DNA of 64,000 nucleotides from Sanderia malayensis (lineage: Eukaryota > Cnidaria > Scyphozoa > Semaeostomeae > Pelagiidae), in contig RQOL01000710.1 in assembly GCA_013076295.1 (NCBI GenBank), forward strand, positions 101,638-165,637, written 5' to 3'. The translations under genes were made by a program, and so were the position numbers. Below, one piece after another: positions 1 to 12,344 of the stretch (its first letter is position 1; every line of letters begins with the position of its first letter). The notes below the pieces were generated by a model. The model was not told the DNA's origin. It did not search any database and saw nothing but the letters and a program-made list of their open reading frames with translations.

Positions 1-838
1 ACCACAGAAACAATTCATTCTTTCTTCCGAATCACTGCAGAAAGTAAAGCTAAAAGCTCTATCAACTAGGACATTGGTTTTTATGATGCCATTTTTGTTG
101 ATGAAATCTCTCAAATCTCTAGAGCAAACGTTTCACACAGTCAACACATTACCAGTGAGACAAATTGTTGTAATGTGTGGAAACTTCTTACAACAACAAC
201 CAATTGCTACAATTGATGGAAAGGTATCATAAGTCTCTTCAATTAAGGACGACCCAATTTTCCTTGAACTTTCTCATCAGTATAATTTAAAACAGCAATC
301 CCGCATCAATGACAATATATTACTGAATTTTTTGCAAAGCATTAAATATTATCAACCCACAGAGAATACACTCCAAATACTACAACAAGATTGTATTTTG
401 TGTCACACTCCTGTTACAGAAGACATCATTGTTCATATTCACCAACAATTTCCATCACATATCTTTCTAACAGTTAGTAACGCTTTTAGCAACATTATAA
501 ACTCTGCCATAATCTCAAGCATCACAAGTAAACCAACAATAAACGTAATTTCCTGCACTGTAAAGCAACAAAAAACAAGAATATTTAATGGATTACCTGT
601 AATGCTCCTGGAAAATTGTGAGAAACCTCAAGGCTTTGTCAATGGACAAATCACAACAATTCATTCCATGCAAGGACAAACTGTCATTGTGAAACATCCC
701 AATGGGCATTACATCAATGTGTATCCCCTCACGTGCCCCAAGACTTCCATCGTTTACTATCCTTTAATACTAGCCTATTTTAACTTTTCTCAAAGAAAAA
801 GGGCAATTTCTCGATTTTCTATGCCCGATTTGTATTAG
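1..838 (+). pseudogene. Pif1-like superfamily 1 helicase, C-terminal fragment, frameshifted
   Basis: Three reading frames together give the conserved order of an SF1B (Pif1/RecD-like) DNA helicase. A Walker B segment FYDAIFVDEISQIS lies near 80-120. A motif III-like stretch VMCGNFLQQQPIA lies near 172-215 and resembles the usual GDxxQLPP. A long open frame runs from about 249 to 838 with LTVSNAFSNIINSAII and NGQITTIHSMQ, the region before the last helicase motifs. The Walker A part would lie left of the window. At least one frameshift separates Walker B from motif III, and the C-terminal QG motif is not recognisable. From memory this resembles a multi-copy cnidarian protein with an N-terminal Rep-like region and a C-terminal Pif1-like helicase; the fragment at 38620-39110 could come from the same family. 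It is best read as decayed transposon sequence. Confidence 0.6.
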
Positions 839-983
839 AATCTCGTGCGCCTGTGGCCCAATGAGTGTTAGCACACCACGCTCTTCCGTATGACGACAGG
901 ATCTCAAGCATTAGTCACCTGACCACGTGATGAATTAACGTTAGCGTTAGTCTTCTGGTTGCGTAAAGTGCCTACTATCTTCT

Positions 984-1780
984 ATGGCCACAGCATATTT
1001 AAGCACCAACGATCAGTGCTCTGATAATAGCCTTATCTTTGAAAGAAGTTTCAAAGAAAATGAAAAGAAAGAAATCTTGACCGAAAATGGCTGGCCTGCC
1101 TTTATCGAGCAAGCAGAGAGGTGGAAAGACATTAACATACCCTATGATGATGGTAAATTTCTGTTTACTTGCTTGTTTTCACAAATTAAAGACCAATCTA
1201 CCCCTGTTTGTATTGCACATGCTAGTTGCCGAGCAACATTATGAACAAATGGAAATATTTCCTTGAAAAGATATGGTACCAGACCAGATGTGAATTGCTG
1301 CTCAAAGGTTGAAGAATCTGAAAATAAAAGCATTAGATTTGCCACCTGAAGGTCAGTTAGTAAGTATTTGACAACAAAAAGGTTATGCTTTATTTGTAAT
1401 GAAAAGAGAAAATCTGACAACAAAGCTGATGGTGCGGGTAGCTTGATTCGTTGTTGCGAAAAATTATCTTCAAATAGACTGAGAGAAAGAATGGGGATGT
1501 ACCTGGATAACACCAATCATAGATGGCACACTGTCGCAACAAGACTTCAAATGATACTGTCAGGAGAAGCGCATGACATTCATGCCGCTGATGTATTCTA
1601 TCATAAATAATGCTATGTTAAATTTGCAATAAAGCCGGTTCTTTCACAAAAAGAAGAGTCCTAAGGAGAAAAAAGGGGTATGTCACAAGATATACTTTCT
1701 GAATTTCTCTCCAAAGTTTCGATAGAAATCATCCAAAAAAATTCAGCCTTCTTACTTTCTGACCTATTCAAAGATCTTAA
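984..1780 (+). pseudogene. Decayed multi-copy gene of unknown function, segment A (N-terminal)
   Basis: Reading frames at 984-1244 and 1368-1610 form the N-terminal part of a larger protein. The second contains a Cys pair in RLCFICNEKRKS followed by a helical stretch ending AADVFYHK, then a stop; the bases after it still read CYVKFAIKP. A CxxC early and an xYHxxCY-type motif later suggest a zinc-binding module, which is an inference. Stops and frame changes at about 1242, 1350 and 1608 show decay. The segment ends at TTAA 1777-1780, where an inverted-repeat element is inserted. The same protein seems to continue at 3048-3264, 5007-6480 and 9290-10526. From memory this is an abundant uncharacterised family in cnidarians and some arthropods. 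Function is unknown. Confidence 0.5.
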
Positions 1781-3043
1781 AGGGCGTATGCAGCCTAAAA
1801 TGACATATCGATTTTTTTACGGAAATGAAAAGAAAAAGATCTGAGTATCACTATGAACCTATTTTGAGTGTTTTCTGACGAGTATAAGTATGTTTTTTCA
1901 AGCTCAAACACACCCAGGTCTGTTGAAGAGCTGTGACGTCAGTTTGATGACACGCGAATCATTTTTTATAGGGGTCAGTATGGGAAAAATTGACCGTGCG
2001 CCACAGTTTTTTTAATAAGTCGACTTAGGCGATGCCGATTTCAATTATCTCACCTGTGGCTAAAAGCGCGATATTTTCCTCACATTATGAGCCAATTTCC
2101 GTTGTTTTCAATAAAACACAGAAATTTTGACAAATTTTGAAAAAACTAAAATCTTCATGATTTTGGTGGAATGTGACGTCAGAATGAACCGAACTATTGT
2201 TCTTCAACTATTGTTCTCTGAGCAAGAGCTACCCGCCCTGTTGAAACAGTGTCTGGCTAAAATCTTTTCAAAACGTCGGATTGCGAAAATATTAGTTAAA
2301 ACAAATTCCTCTGACAACGAAGGAAGAACTCTTCTTGAGGGTAGCGAAGAAGATGAAGACTATTCAGTAGTCTTCGTATAGTCGAAATTTGTACCAAGGA
2401 GAACCTCTTCTTGCAAGAAGACCCAGAGCTGGGTAGGGCAGTGATGATAAAGGATCGGGTTGTGAAGGCCTATCTCTGAAAGAGCTGGATGCCCGTTTTG
2501 AAAATAAAACTTATGTTGATAATTGGTTATTTCATTTGTTATTTAATAAATTGTTGGCAACTGTTTAACATTAATTCTATGGAATCATATGAGTTTTGTT
2601 CATTGTACTGTTTTGTCTTCAGTTGTTACGGTCAAATTCAGGTCTTTAGAAGAGTTTCGAGACTTATGGAGAGAGATGAATTTAGTGTTGGTCCAACTCG
2701 CGCTGTTATGTTCCCCTACAGCACATGATCGACCATGAAATGCTTTTTTAATACTCTTTATTAGTATTTGTTTCCCTATTTTAAGTTACATATTGGCGTG
2801 ACGTTGTTCAGTCTGCCCGGTTTGTTGTTTTGTTGGCCGTGGTACGCAAAGGTGTCTGGGATTTCGCATCATTCTGACGTCAATTTCTTCAACAGAATTT
2901 GTCCAAATTCCCTATTTTGACAATGAATAACTTAAAAACTACAAAATATTTTTATATTCTATCTGCGGCATGTTGATAAGCATGTTGAATTCTATACTTT
3001 TCAGCAAAAAAAGCTATATGTAATTTTAGGCTGCATAAGCCCT
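1781..3043. mobile_element. TTAA-flanked inverted-repeat element 1 (Kolobok-like, non-autonomous)
   Basis: The element begins AGGGCGTATGCAGCCTAAAA at 1781 and ends with its inverted near-copy (AGGGCTTATGCAGCCTAAAA on the other strand) at 3043. It is flanked on both sides by TTAA (1777-1780 and 3044-3047), a target duplication. TTAA targets and purine-rich termini are known for the Kolobok superfamily; piggyBac shares the TTAA but has different ends. The interior holds only a short acidic frame (2127-2381) without recognisable domains, so the element is probably non-autonomous. It splits the decayed gene between segments A and B. Confidence 0.7.
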
Positions 3044-3047
3044 TTAA

Positions 3048-3264
3048 GTTAGGAGCAATTGTTTCCTCCTGCTGTTTGTGACACACAAGAAACTAAACAA
3101 GCTCTCCAAGAATACTTTGGCGAAGATCTTGGCGTTTTTGCATCCGGTAGACAACTTATTGTTTATTCTCCAGACACTGACCCTTGTGCATTTTCTGTAG
3201 CCACCTTGAAAGGGTTTGGCTTGAAAGACAATGATTTTATCAAAGCGTTTGGAAAACACATTAA
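3048..3264 (+). pseudogene. Decayed multi-copy gene, segment B
   Basis: A 68-residue open stretch from 3059 includes SGRQLIVYSPDTDPCAFSVA and ATLKGFGLKDNDFIKAFGKH. From memory these match the region after the N-terminal zinc-like module in the multi-copy cnidarian family described for segment A. The segment sits between two TTAA-flanked elements and stops at TTAA 3261-3264. The sequence resumes in the same family at 5007. No function can be assigned. Confidence 0.5.
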
Positions 3265-5006
3265 AGGGCTACTCCCACCATATTTTTTTATTTCATTTCT
3301 GGGTAGTTTTTGACGGAAAAACAGGTACTGCACTTTTTAAATTTCGAAATTCGCTCATTAACACCTCTTTTCACGGCTCCAAAAGTGCGATTTTCAGGCT
3401 ATTTCTGAAAATGTTGTGCAACATGAAACGATCTGGGCCGAGGTTGTGTGACGTAGATGCCGGAATGCAAAAAAACTTCTCTCTTTGGCTTCAGTATGGA
3501 AAAATCAACGTTGCGTCCGGTTTTCTCCCTTGTTTTCAATGATAAACACAAATGTTTTTTCAAACCACTTCAACACCATCATTAAAAAGCTTATTGACAT
3601 CTCCCCGTGTGTTTTGTTTAATTTTCGGCATTGTTAAGGGCTGAAAATTGACCCCAAAGCTGATGCAGTGACAATGGATTTTTCCAGTATTCACACGCCT
3701 CACGTGGTTATCTGTTCATCACTCAACCTCTTCCCTCCTTTCATTTGCGTGATAAAACAACCAGCAAACGTTCGTGAATCGTGATATAATAAGTTTGTTT
3801 ATCGTTTCCATCAGTTCTATGCTCTATTTTATCAAGTTTTGCCATGTGCTTGGTTTTAGCAAGATAATTGTGGATTATTTTTGTATTTACTACTTGGGTT
3901 TTTGTCAAAGATATTGAAATGCTAAAGTGATATGCGCTGTTAAAAAGTTGCTCAAATTGAAATTGTTTGGGTGACATATCCATGGAGTTCTTGTTATAAA
4001 TTATATATATATCTTGGTGATTACATTGAAACCTAAGGCAAAGTAAAGGTGTATATTGTTGACAAAGTCAGACAGTATAACCAAAACCAGCACACCAGTA
4101 TGAAGCCCAACATTGTGCTGGAAAGTTTTTCTTCGAATTCACATTGAACTTGTGAAATCTTCGATCTCTGGGCATTAATGTTTACACTCCTGGAAGGGAT
4201 TTTCGAGTTTTTCCACACAGTTATGACAATAACTACACTTGAAATATTACCAAAATATGAGCTGCTGCTTCAAATACACACCAGATAAAACAAATGAGGT
4301 TATTTGCATGCATTATTTGTCCAAAATAGCATTATTCTACTTTACCCGTGCCAGGACCTGCTCCGCCTAGCGATTTTGCAAATTTTTGACTGACCCGATT
4401 TGGTTTAAATCTTAAAAATGCGCAGATAAGAGCTCACAAATTTTCCATACTATCAATTTTAAAAAACGAAAAATTGTCGAAAGAGAGCTTCCTCCTCTTT
4501 AATTGAATAGATTTCGAACTCATATTGTGATTTAAAACCATCCCGCACCACTGAAGATTGTATGTGAAGCTCGCTCGAGACTGCGACGTTGAGGTCGAAA
4601 AACATGCCGGCTTGCATCGTAAGCGTGAGCAAATCACCCTCATTTGTGTAAAAACTCACGCTTTTCATGATAAACGAGGCATCAACAGATTCCTTAGATC
4701 CTGAACTAGTGCGTGGCAGGGTTTAATTTTTTAAATACAACTTGGTTTTGACTATAGACATGCAAAACGTTTTCGTGCGAGCTTTGGTACTGAACACAAT
4801 AAAGTAATTTTCTGCGTTCCGTCATCTGCGTCACACCGGCCTCGCCCCAGTTTTCTTTTTGCCCGACTTTTTTCTGGAATGTGCATGTTTGGAGGCGTAA
4901 AAAAGGGTGTTAATGAGCGAATTTAAAAATTTAAAAACTGCAGTACCTGTTTTTACGCCAAAAACTACCCAGAAATGGATTAAAAAAATATGGTGGGAGT
5001 AGCCCT
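3265..5006. mobile_element. TTAA-flanked inverted-repeat element 2 (Kolobok-like, non-autonomous)
   Basis: Its left end AGGGCTACTCCCACCAT at 3265 is repeated inverted at the right end (5006). Similarity continues inward for about 130 bp with scattered mismatches. TTAA flanks both ends (3261-3264 and 5007-5010). No recognisable transposase is present; the small frames inside have no domains. The ends differ from element 1 beyond the first bases, so this is a separate family with the same target preference. Its insertion separates segments B and C of the decayed gene. Confidence 0.75.
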
Positions 5007-6480
5007 TTAAGTATAAGGCAGAGGTATGGCATAATAAGATAAAATTTCCCTTGACAGCCTCTGAAACTGAAAATGTTTTGAAAAAAGGTCCAATGAAAGA
5101 ACTATACAATGCAGTTTTTGCAACCATAAATCCCAACTTTAATGTTACAGAAAGTTGATATGCAATAACTCCCTCATACCAACTTGGTACGAGATATGGT
5201 CACTTGCATCAGACTGGGAGTCATTGGTACTAAAAGAATATTCGCCGAAGCAAATAGTAACAGGAATGACTCTTCACCGTTTTACTGGACGAAAAGAAGC
5301 GATAACAATCCTTCATAAACTTAATCATTCAATACCATATCGTTTTATAAGAGAACAAAACACGTTTTGAGCTGATGAGGTGAGGCAATGCTCAAATGTC
5401 CCTAAAAACCTAAAGAAAGGTATTGCAAGACAGGTTACTCTTGATAATAACGGTGGTAGGCAAGAAACTGCTACAGGAAAAGACACAAGTCATGATACAA
5501 ATATGATGGTATTTCAGTCAGTTATAAAACGTGAGTTTCTTGAAGAGCAAACGAATCATTGCGTGACAAATGAGTATTGTAATAGGTTAGAAATTCCAGA
5601 GTACGAGTTGGGGAAATGAGTGTCACCTCAAACATTCCCACAATACAAAAATAGTTTTCGTAGAAATGTTCTGAGGGCTTTGGCTCAAACCTTTTTTTCG
5701 GATGAAGCGGAAAAAGAACAAAATGGATTCTGGATGCCTCATAACAAAACACCCTTTCAATCCAGCCACGATAAATTGATCATAGAATACTTGCCGACAA
5801 TCCCCGAGCCCCCTGACTAAGATGTTTGCAAGAAGTTTATTGACGCTTTACCAGTAATGATGGACAGCCTGAGCTTGAACCATATTTTTATACATGCAGA
5901 TGAGCAAGTTTATGCAAAACTTATCCACATCATATGGAAAAGCCCTGACAAGTTACAACATGTTATCCTGATAACATGTTATCCTCATAATGGGTGGCTT
6001 TCATCAAGTTTGGGTTAGCCCAAAAACTATTTATAAGCGATATGCATGTCTAAGCCTGAAGAATTGGTTCATTGACGCAGAAGTCATAGCTGAGGGGTCA
6101 TCTGATGCTGCTATTGAAGGTCGCCACTATTACAGCAACATGCAATTGCTGAAAGAAAGTTTTAACAGCTTGATACAATTTTGGTCTAAGGAAGCTTTGG
6201 AAGGTATGCAAGAGCTTTGTGCAGCACTCAAAGCGTTTTGTGAATGCCCTTCTCTGGACAAAGAGAACTTGAAATCGAATGAGTTTCACATGACATACAA
6301 CTTGGTTTTCACTACGCATGGTACCCAAGGTCAACTGATTACATCCTATCTGAAAGATGTGTCGTCTTTGCTCTGATTGATTCATGCCATTCGAGAGGGA
6401 CACTATGAACCTCACACGGAAGCTCAGACAGAAATGCTCAATTTCTGCTTTGCATTTAACCACTCATAGCTGTATCATAC
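5007..6480 (+). pseudogene. Decayed multi-copy gene, segment C (middle part)
   Basis: Several plus-strand frames form one protein region with stops between them. 5155-5370 includes TGMTLHRFTGRKEAITILHK. 5380-5619 includes VTLDNNGGRQETATGKDTSH. 5620-5820 continues it. 5990-6376 includes GGFHQVWVSPKTIYKRYACL and IEGRHYYSNMQLLKESFNSL, ending TSYLKDVSSLL. From memory these are hallmark stretches of the uncharacterised multi-copy cnidarian family of segments A and B, in the same order. In-frame stops and frameshifts (about 5152, 5368, 5617, 5818, 6374) show it is not expressed as one protein. The segment fades after about 6480 into gene-free DNA. Confidence 0.55.
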
Positions 6481-9289
6481 ACTATGTATATGAGTGAATT
6501 CCACTGTATTAGACGTTGTGGATATAAGAAGGTGAATAAGAATTACGGTATAAGCTGCGCATATCTTTACTGCGCAATCAGTCATCCGTATCCATAATCT
6601 GCTCTGCCTCCTGTAATTGCAATGGCTGCACAGCGGCAAATCGCAACATTTGCTGCGCAGCCCTAGCTATTGAGATTTTTCCTAGCTACTTAATTGTTTA
6701 TACGACCCCATTAGTAAACAATCTTTCCATCAAATATATATTATCTTTTAATGTCTTGTCTTATTATGCTTTTTTTATATCATGTTTCTTTGTGTTCACC
6801 GGTTGTGATTAAATTTGGTTCAATGCCCAGCATCAGTAGTTCCCAGTGGAAACAAAAATCATCAAAAGCCCAATTTGATGAAAATTGGCTGAAACTCGGT
6901 CAGAAGTACAATTACGGGCTGCTGAATTCGAAAATTGAACTTATTTTTTGAAATTTTGGTGTTTTGGGGCCATAAATTGCAGTTTTTACGACATAATTGT
7001 AATTTAGAGGTCTAGGGCTGAGCCTGAGCCTGGCGCAAAATTCAAAATATTAATTAGGATAATGATTAACTGAACTGTTTAGATGTTCCAAATCAAAAGC
7101 ATCTTGTTGTGAAATTCTAGTTTATTATCTGAAATATAATGAATTTCGATGCCAAGAGTAGTTTTCCTTATAACGAAACACGGAACAGAAATACATTAAA
7201 TCCCCAAATAATTTAATCTAGATGCTCCTTTGGAATCAAATGAATCTTTAGGTATGTTTTAATTAAGAGGAAGTGGCTAATTGGAAATTCATAATTGTTA
7301 TTCTCAGCTACCATACGTAATACTAACAAAATTAAGTAATTTTGCAAACAGAGTTTGTTTGCAAAGACAATTTGTTCATTGGTCTAACTCCAACTCAATT
7401 ATCAGTTATATTCAAGTAACGTTTAATAATGGTTCTTATTAAAAGAAGCTTATTTATAACTTGATAGTTTTTGTTAATTTGCTTTAATCAAACCCTGTGT
7501 CCGTGACTTCCAGAGGCGGACTGACTAATTGTTTTAGCTCAGGCAGAGTTCAAGCAAATCTATCCACAAATTGTAAAAAGCGTAAACCAAACGACAAAAC
7601 TTTGAAAAAATATAATCATACATATTTTTTATTTAACAAAGAAACGGGATAGCAATTTTTGGATTTACCGTATTAAGTGCCCACCCTCTTCTAACCGCCC
7701 CCTCCAATAAGCGCCCATCCTAAAATCAAAAAGTGTGAAATAAGCGCCCCCCTCTAGTAACCACCCAGGGCGGTTAATAGAAGTATATATTCAATAACTA
7801 CATTAGGATTTTGATTCTGTTCCGATAAAATTTGTTTCTAAAAATTGTTACATTCTTGTTACATGATCTGAGTGACGAGCCACTTAATTGCTACTTTAAT
7901 GTAGTACGCCCCATCAGTACCAAGAGAAATTATATTGAAACTTGGTCTAACATAAACTCACACCCCAACCCCCAAAAGTTAGGTGTGCACCTGAAACAAA
8001 CTATCATGCGGAAAATTGTTGTTGTAGTCTTAACTTTGCACTTTTCTAAAAGTATAACAACTCAAAACGCTAAATTATATTTTAGCTAAGGCAAGCGCAG
8101 AATACACAAAACAAACGGTGGGCTGCTTCAAGACATGTGCGGCTTGCCAATGAAGTTAAAAAAATTGATCACTACAAGCAGCAAACTAAATTAGGTCAAC
8201 TTAATATAAGTAAGCCAAACAAACATTAAAGGTACAATCTATATTCTATAAATATCTAAATTTATCTGAACAAATGGATAATAGTATTACACTTACAAGC
8301 TGCTATACCTTGTAGCCATGAAACTTCATGCAAAAAGCCTAACATACCAATAAAATGGTGCGGCTTGCGACATGTTGTTTGTTACCGTACAAACTTTCTG
8401 ATTTTGACTTCTTAGCCCTGTGTACAACCCTTTTATAGTTGCGATTTTGGAAACAATGTACTCCCTTGTTTATAAAAAGCATGCTAACGCGAGTCATGGT
8501 CAATCATTAAGAATAGATTACGGATCATAAAGCAATATGAAAGTTTGTCTTTAAAGGTCCCTTGACAATTATTGCTTACACGCAACAACATCTGCATGAA
8601 AGTGTATGAATCGATTGTTCTCTTAAGGTGCATACAATCATTGTAAGTATAAGACTTACAACGTTTTTGCCTAACTTTTTTTAATATGCGGATTACAAAA
8701 CTTGGGCGCTAAAAAGTTACGCAGTTATATTCTAACAATTTTTCTGGAAAGGCTTTGTTAATTTTTTTATCATGGAAATTTATTTCTAAGTTATAATAAA
8801 TTTCTATGTATTTCACATTTCTTTATATGGACTAAGATTACTTACCTATAATTAAAGCATCAAAGCAATAAAATTAAAAATGAATACCATATACAAAAAC
8901 GAATATGCAATAGAACTTCACCTCATTTCAGGTTTACAAACTCTTAGTATCTTTAAATAGCTTAAACTAAACTCTTATGAAATAATCACTTGGGACGGGC
9001 AATTTCATACAATAATCACAGCAGTAAATTTTATTTTATTTCAAAAAATAAAATGTGAACCAATGCACAAATAAATGACTGGCATTGCAAACTAACGTAT
9101 TATAATATATTTCATAAACTACTCCATACGGCATGGATTTATATAACAGTTTCTCATGATAAAATACACCTTCGATTTCTCCTTCGACGGCTCTAGATCT
9201 ATAAAACAAAAACTATCATGTTAATATCAAGTTGCTTAAAAGAGAATAGCCAAGCACCGTGGATCTGTTAACATCTGCCGTGTAGAAGC
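6481..9289. other. Gene-free AT-rich stretch
   Basis: No supported gene is seen. A C-rich patch at about 7669-7790 starts TACCGTATT and contains repeated AAGCGCCC-like words. It loosely resembles the small inverted-repeat element at 53890-54009. The stretch separates segments C and D of the decayed gene, so it probably contains one or more old insertions; no clear terminal repeats were found. Confidence 0.4.
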
Positions 9290-10526
9290 ATTTTCGCAAA
9301 AAAGGCAACGCAAAAAATTGGCCTAGCCAAGGCTTACAGAGTTTGTTACCGATCAGAATAGCACAAAAAGTTTGACCAGATTTAATCCTGGAAAAATAAG
9401 TACTCGCATTCACATAAAAATCCTGGACCAGAAAATGATTCAGGGTAAGGACAGGAATAAATTTTTCAATAATACCGAAAACAAAACTGACTCACTGAAG
9501 ATTTTAATTGAATACTTGCTGCTTCCAGAAGTTAGAGAGAACTTTGTTACCCCAGTGATAACAAATGAGGTAAATATGACTTTGAAAATTCTAAAAAATG
9601 AAACATCTTGTATATTTGAATGTAATCATGAGGAAGCAGACATAAGGATAGTGCTTCACGTAAAAATGCCCCTGTTGTTGTTGTTTCGAAAGACAGATTC
9701 TTCATTTTCCTTGTGTATGCTTACGCCAAATATAAACCATCCTTTCCATGGGCTATGAAGATAGATAGTGACAAATACTTCGATATCCAAAAAGTAGTAG
9801 ATAATTTTGGTCAGGATCTTTGTCTGAAGCTCTCGCATATACACTGCTGAACAGGCTGTGATACGACATCGTATCCTTTTGGGGTTCGAAAGTTGAAAGT
9901 GTTCAAGAAGGTGGTTGGCGATAAAAACTTCCTAAAGTTGTTAGAAGCATTTGGAGAGTCTGAAATTACTGGTGAAGATGTAGAGAGAAGTGTTGTGAGA
10001 TTCTTTCATCTAAATTGCTACAGTGGATTAAAAGAAGAAAACTACATCGAAACAAGGATGCGATTATACAAAAAAAATGACAACTGAATCATCAATGAGC
10101 CTGCCTGCCGACCCAAAATCCTTGCAGCAACATATTAGACGAGCAAACTTTCAACTAATGGAATGGCTGCAATGCAGTAAAAAGGTAATGCTCAATGGAA
10201 ATATAATCAATAGTGGCTGGAAGATAGATTGTGATGACTCTGAGGTATCTCTTGTGCCTGTATGGTATGAAGGTAAGCATATTGATCGATCGATCTACAA
10301 CTAAGACTAAAAATAAATCTTCGCAAAACTAATAGTGTTTCAAAACACGCCTTCAGGTAATCAGCTGCCACACTTTGACAAGCATGGTAAAAATCGAGAA
10401 AGAAAAGAGGCCAATGAAAACAATGAAGTTGTATTCGAAACTGACCACAAACTTAATTATATCTTTTTTGGTGATTCCAGCGTTGATGAAATTAGTAGTG
10501 ACAGCGATGACAGTGAATGGGGCTAA
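9290..10526 (+). pseudogene. Decayed multi-copy gene, segment D (C-terminal)
   Basis: Plus-strand frames at 9372-9758, 9893-10087, 10077-10304 and 10335-10526 form the C-terminal part of the family of segments A-C. The stretch CNHEEADIRIVLHV (about 9622-9663) carries the HEEAD(T)R signature that I recall from this family. It could belong to a PIN/XPG-like nuclease fold, but that is inference. LPADPKSLQQHIRRANFQ and NSGWKIDCDD follow, then an acidic tail DEISSDSDDSEWG. Frame changes occur near 9700-9890 and 10080. Together with segments A-C this is one gene spread over 9.5 kb by insertions. Confidence 0.5.
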
Positions 10527-10619
10527 TTTGACATGTTATTAGATTGCGAAATAACGTTAAAACTGCATCATATAAACTTTAGTCCAATCTGATGACATCA
10601 TGACATCAATTTCGCTTGG

Positions 10620-10838
10620 TTTAAAATGCTCTTTCGATTGATATTAATTATGTTGACAGTTTATAAAAAGAACTTTCATTGACCTCCCCATCTATGACAT
10701 CAGCAATAACATAACCCTCTGGCCGAAATTTTTTTCCCCTTGCGGATTTTGAAACCCAAACCCCCAGGTCTCAAAAAACAGAATTCCGGTTACCCTGATT
10801 GCTTGATTCTTATAAGATTTTCCCTGTCTATTTCAAGC
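10620..10838 (+). repeat. Dispersed repeat family R2, copy 1
   Basis: About 200 bp match the reverse complement of 63195-63405 at roughly 80% by eye. Shared blocks are TTTCGATTGATATTAA, GGATTTTGAAACCCAAACCC and TCTCAAAAAACAGAA. No terminal repeats or target duplications were recognised, so the class is unknown. Confidence 0.65.
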
Positions 10839-10929
10839 AAACATATAATCGTGTGAAATCTGTATTTCATGGCAAATTTATTGAAAAATATTATCCATTA
10901 ACGAAAAGCAACATATACTTAAAATATCG

Positions 10930-11810
10930 TCATTTCTTTGCTTTTTTCTTTTTTTCCACTTGTGGCGATTTCTCAGTACTTCTCTTTCGCCCACCAGATC
11001 TGCTTGTAAGTTGTTCATAAGCTTCTTGTGTTGTCCAGTTTTCTTTCCATGGAGAAACGCCTTTGTAAGTAATACAGTTTGGGCAAAGGCGTTACACTTC
11101 TCGATATGACTTTCACTTGAAATTAGGGTCCCGGCTTTAAAAGTGCAGCTAAAGTACGGAGTAGACAATGTTTTCTGGCATAAACTATTCATCCAAAATT
11201 GCAGAACGTTCTCTGAAATTATATCCTAGTGTTCTAATATAATTAACAAAGAATAACAAAGCTTAAAAAATTAACAGGGACTCAATAAATTATTCTAAAT
11301 TTCTGCATTAAATACAGGGCTTATATAACAATATAAAAAACAGTAACAACCGTAACTAAGTTTAAAAAGATCACAGCAAATCTACTGAACCAATTGCAGC
11401 CGTATTTACAATGTGAAATCGTGAAACCTGAATTTAATTACCTTTTTAGGTCTTGGTCGATTCATTAAAACAGATACGCAATAAAAAGAAAACAGCTAAA
11501 CAAAAGGCCTGTATTTTGAATTACTTGTTGCACTTCAGTTCCCCCTTTCATTTCTTCTAAGAGATCATTCAATGTGGATGTTGACGTAAACTACTTTGCT
11601 TTTTCTTGTTTTTAGCAGTGGTAAGATATAAGAGATACTACCCATTTTTAAAAATTCCTCTCCATTCTCTGTCGTCTTATCCATCTTTTTGGAGTACTCT
11701 GATGGGTTGTGCAAAAGGCGTTCTGCAACTTTCAATTGCACCCCAAAAGCAAAAAAGGCTGCACCAACATCGATCATTGAATCTAGCATGTCTCCAGCAA
11801 ATTCGCATAT
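10930..11810 (-). CDS. Possible two-exon fragment, unknown protein
   Basis: Two minus-strand frames look more protein-like than their surroundings. One, at about 11640-11800, includes DVGAAFFAFGVQLKVAERLL and ends near a GTAGT donor-like site. The other, at 10878-11192, includes TFKAGTLISSESHIEKCNAF and ends with a basic tail. A TTTATGCCAG acceptor-like site precedes the second. I do not recognise the family. They could be exons of one small gene or fragments of an old element; no complete start-to-stop model can be supported. Confidence 0.22.
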
Positions 11811-12344
11811 GACAACATGTAGCTATTTCAGCCATTCACAGCATGCCGGCCGCAGATGAGACATTGCAAAATTTTATCTCTGGAAACTTTTCTGCCACTC
11901 CATACGGCCGCAAAAAGGTTTTTTGGGAAGGATTAAGGAAAGAAACTCGGTGTGGTTTTCTTTGGATAACATAGGCTATCTAAATATACATAATAACATG
12001 GAGTTAGGTTGCTTTTTTGGAAATGTGAAATATTAGAAATGGAACTTTATCATGTAAAATATGATTGAACTTCACTTACCGTTCATCGATATGAAGCACA
12101 CAAAACTATAGGAATAGGTCTGTAATTATTATCCTTAGCATGAAAAATTCCACAGTGAAAGAGTAAAAGGAAGCTGGTGTCTGTATTCATACACTCCCGT
12201 GCCACAACACTCCCATCCAGTTTTGGAACCGGTTACGCATCGCAAACACTGACCTAACTATTTTCCGTTGAAAGAAACAAGTCTAAAAGGTGAGCTGATA
12301 ATGGAGATTTTGAAAAAATAGGGTTTAATGCGAGTAGCATTAAC

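Noticed and set aside
850..945. tRNA-like or SINE-like sequence (GTGGCCCAATGAGTGTTAGCAC)
   Set aside because: It resembles a tRNA A-box region, but no acceptable B-box, stem pairing or repeated copy was seen.
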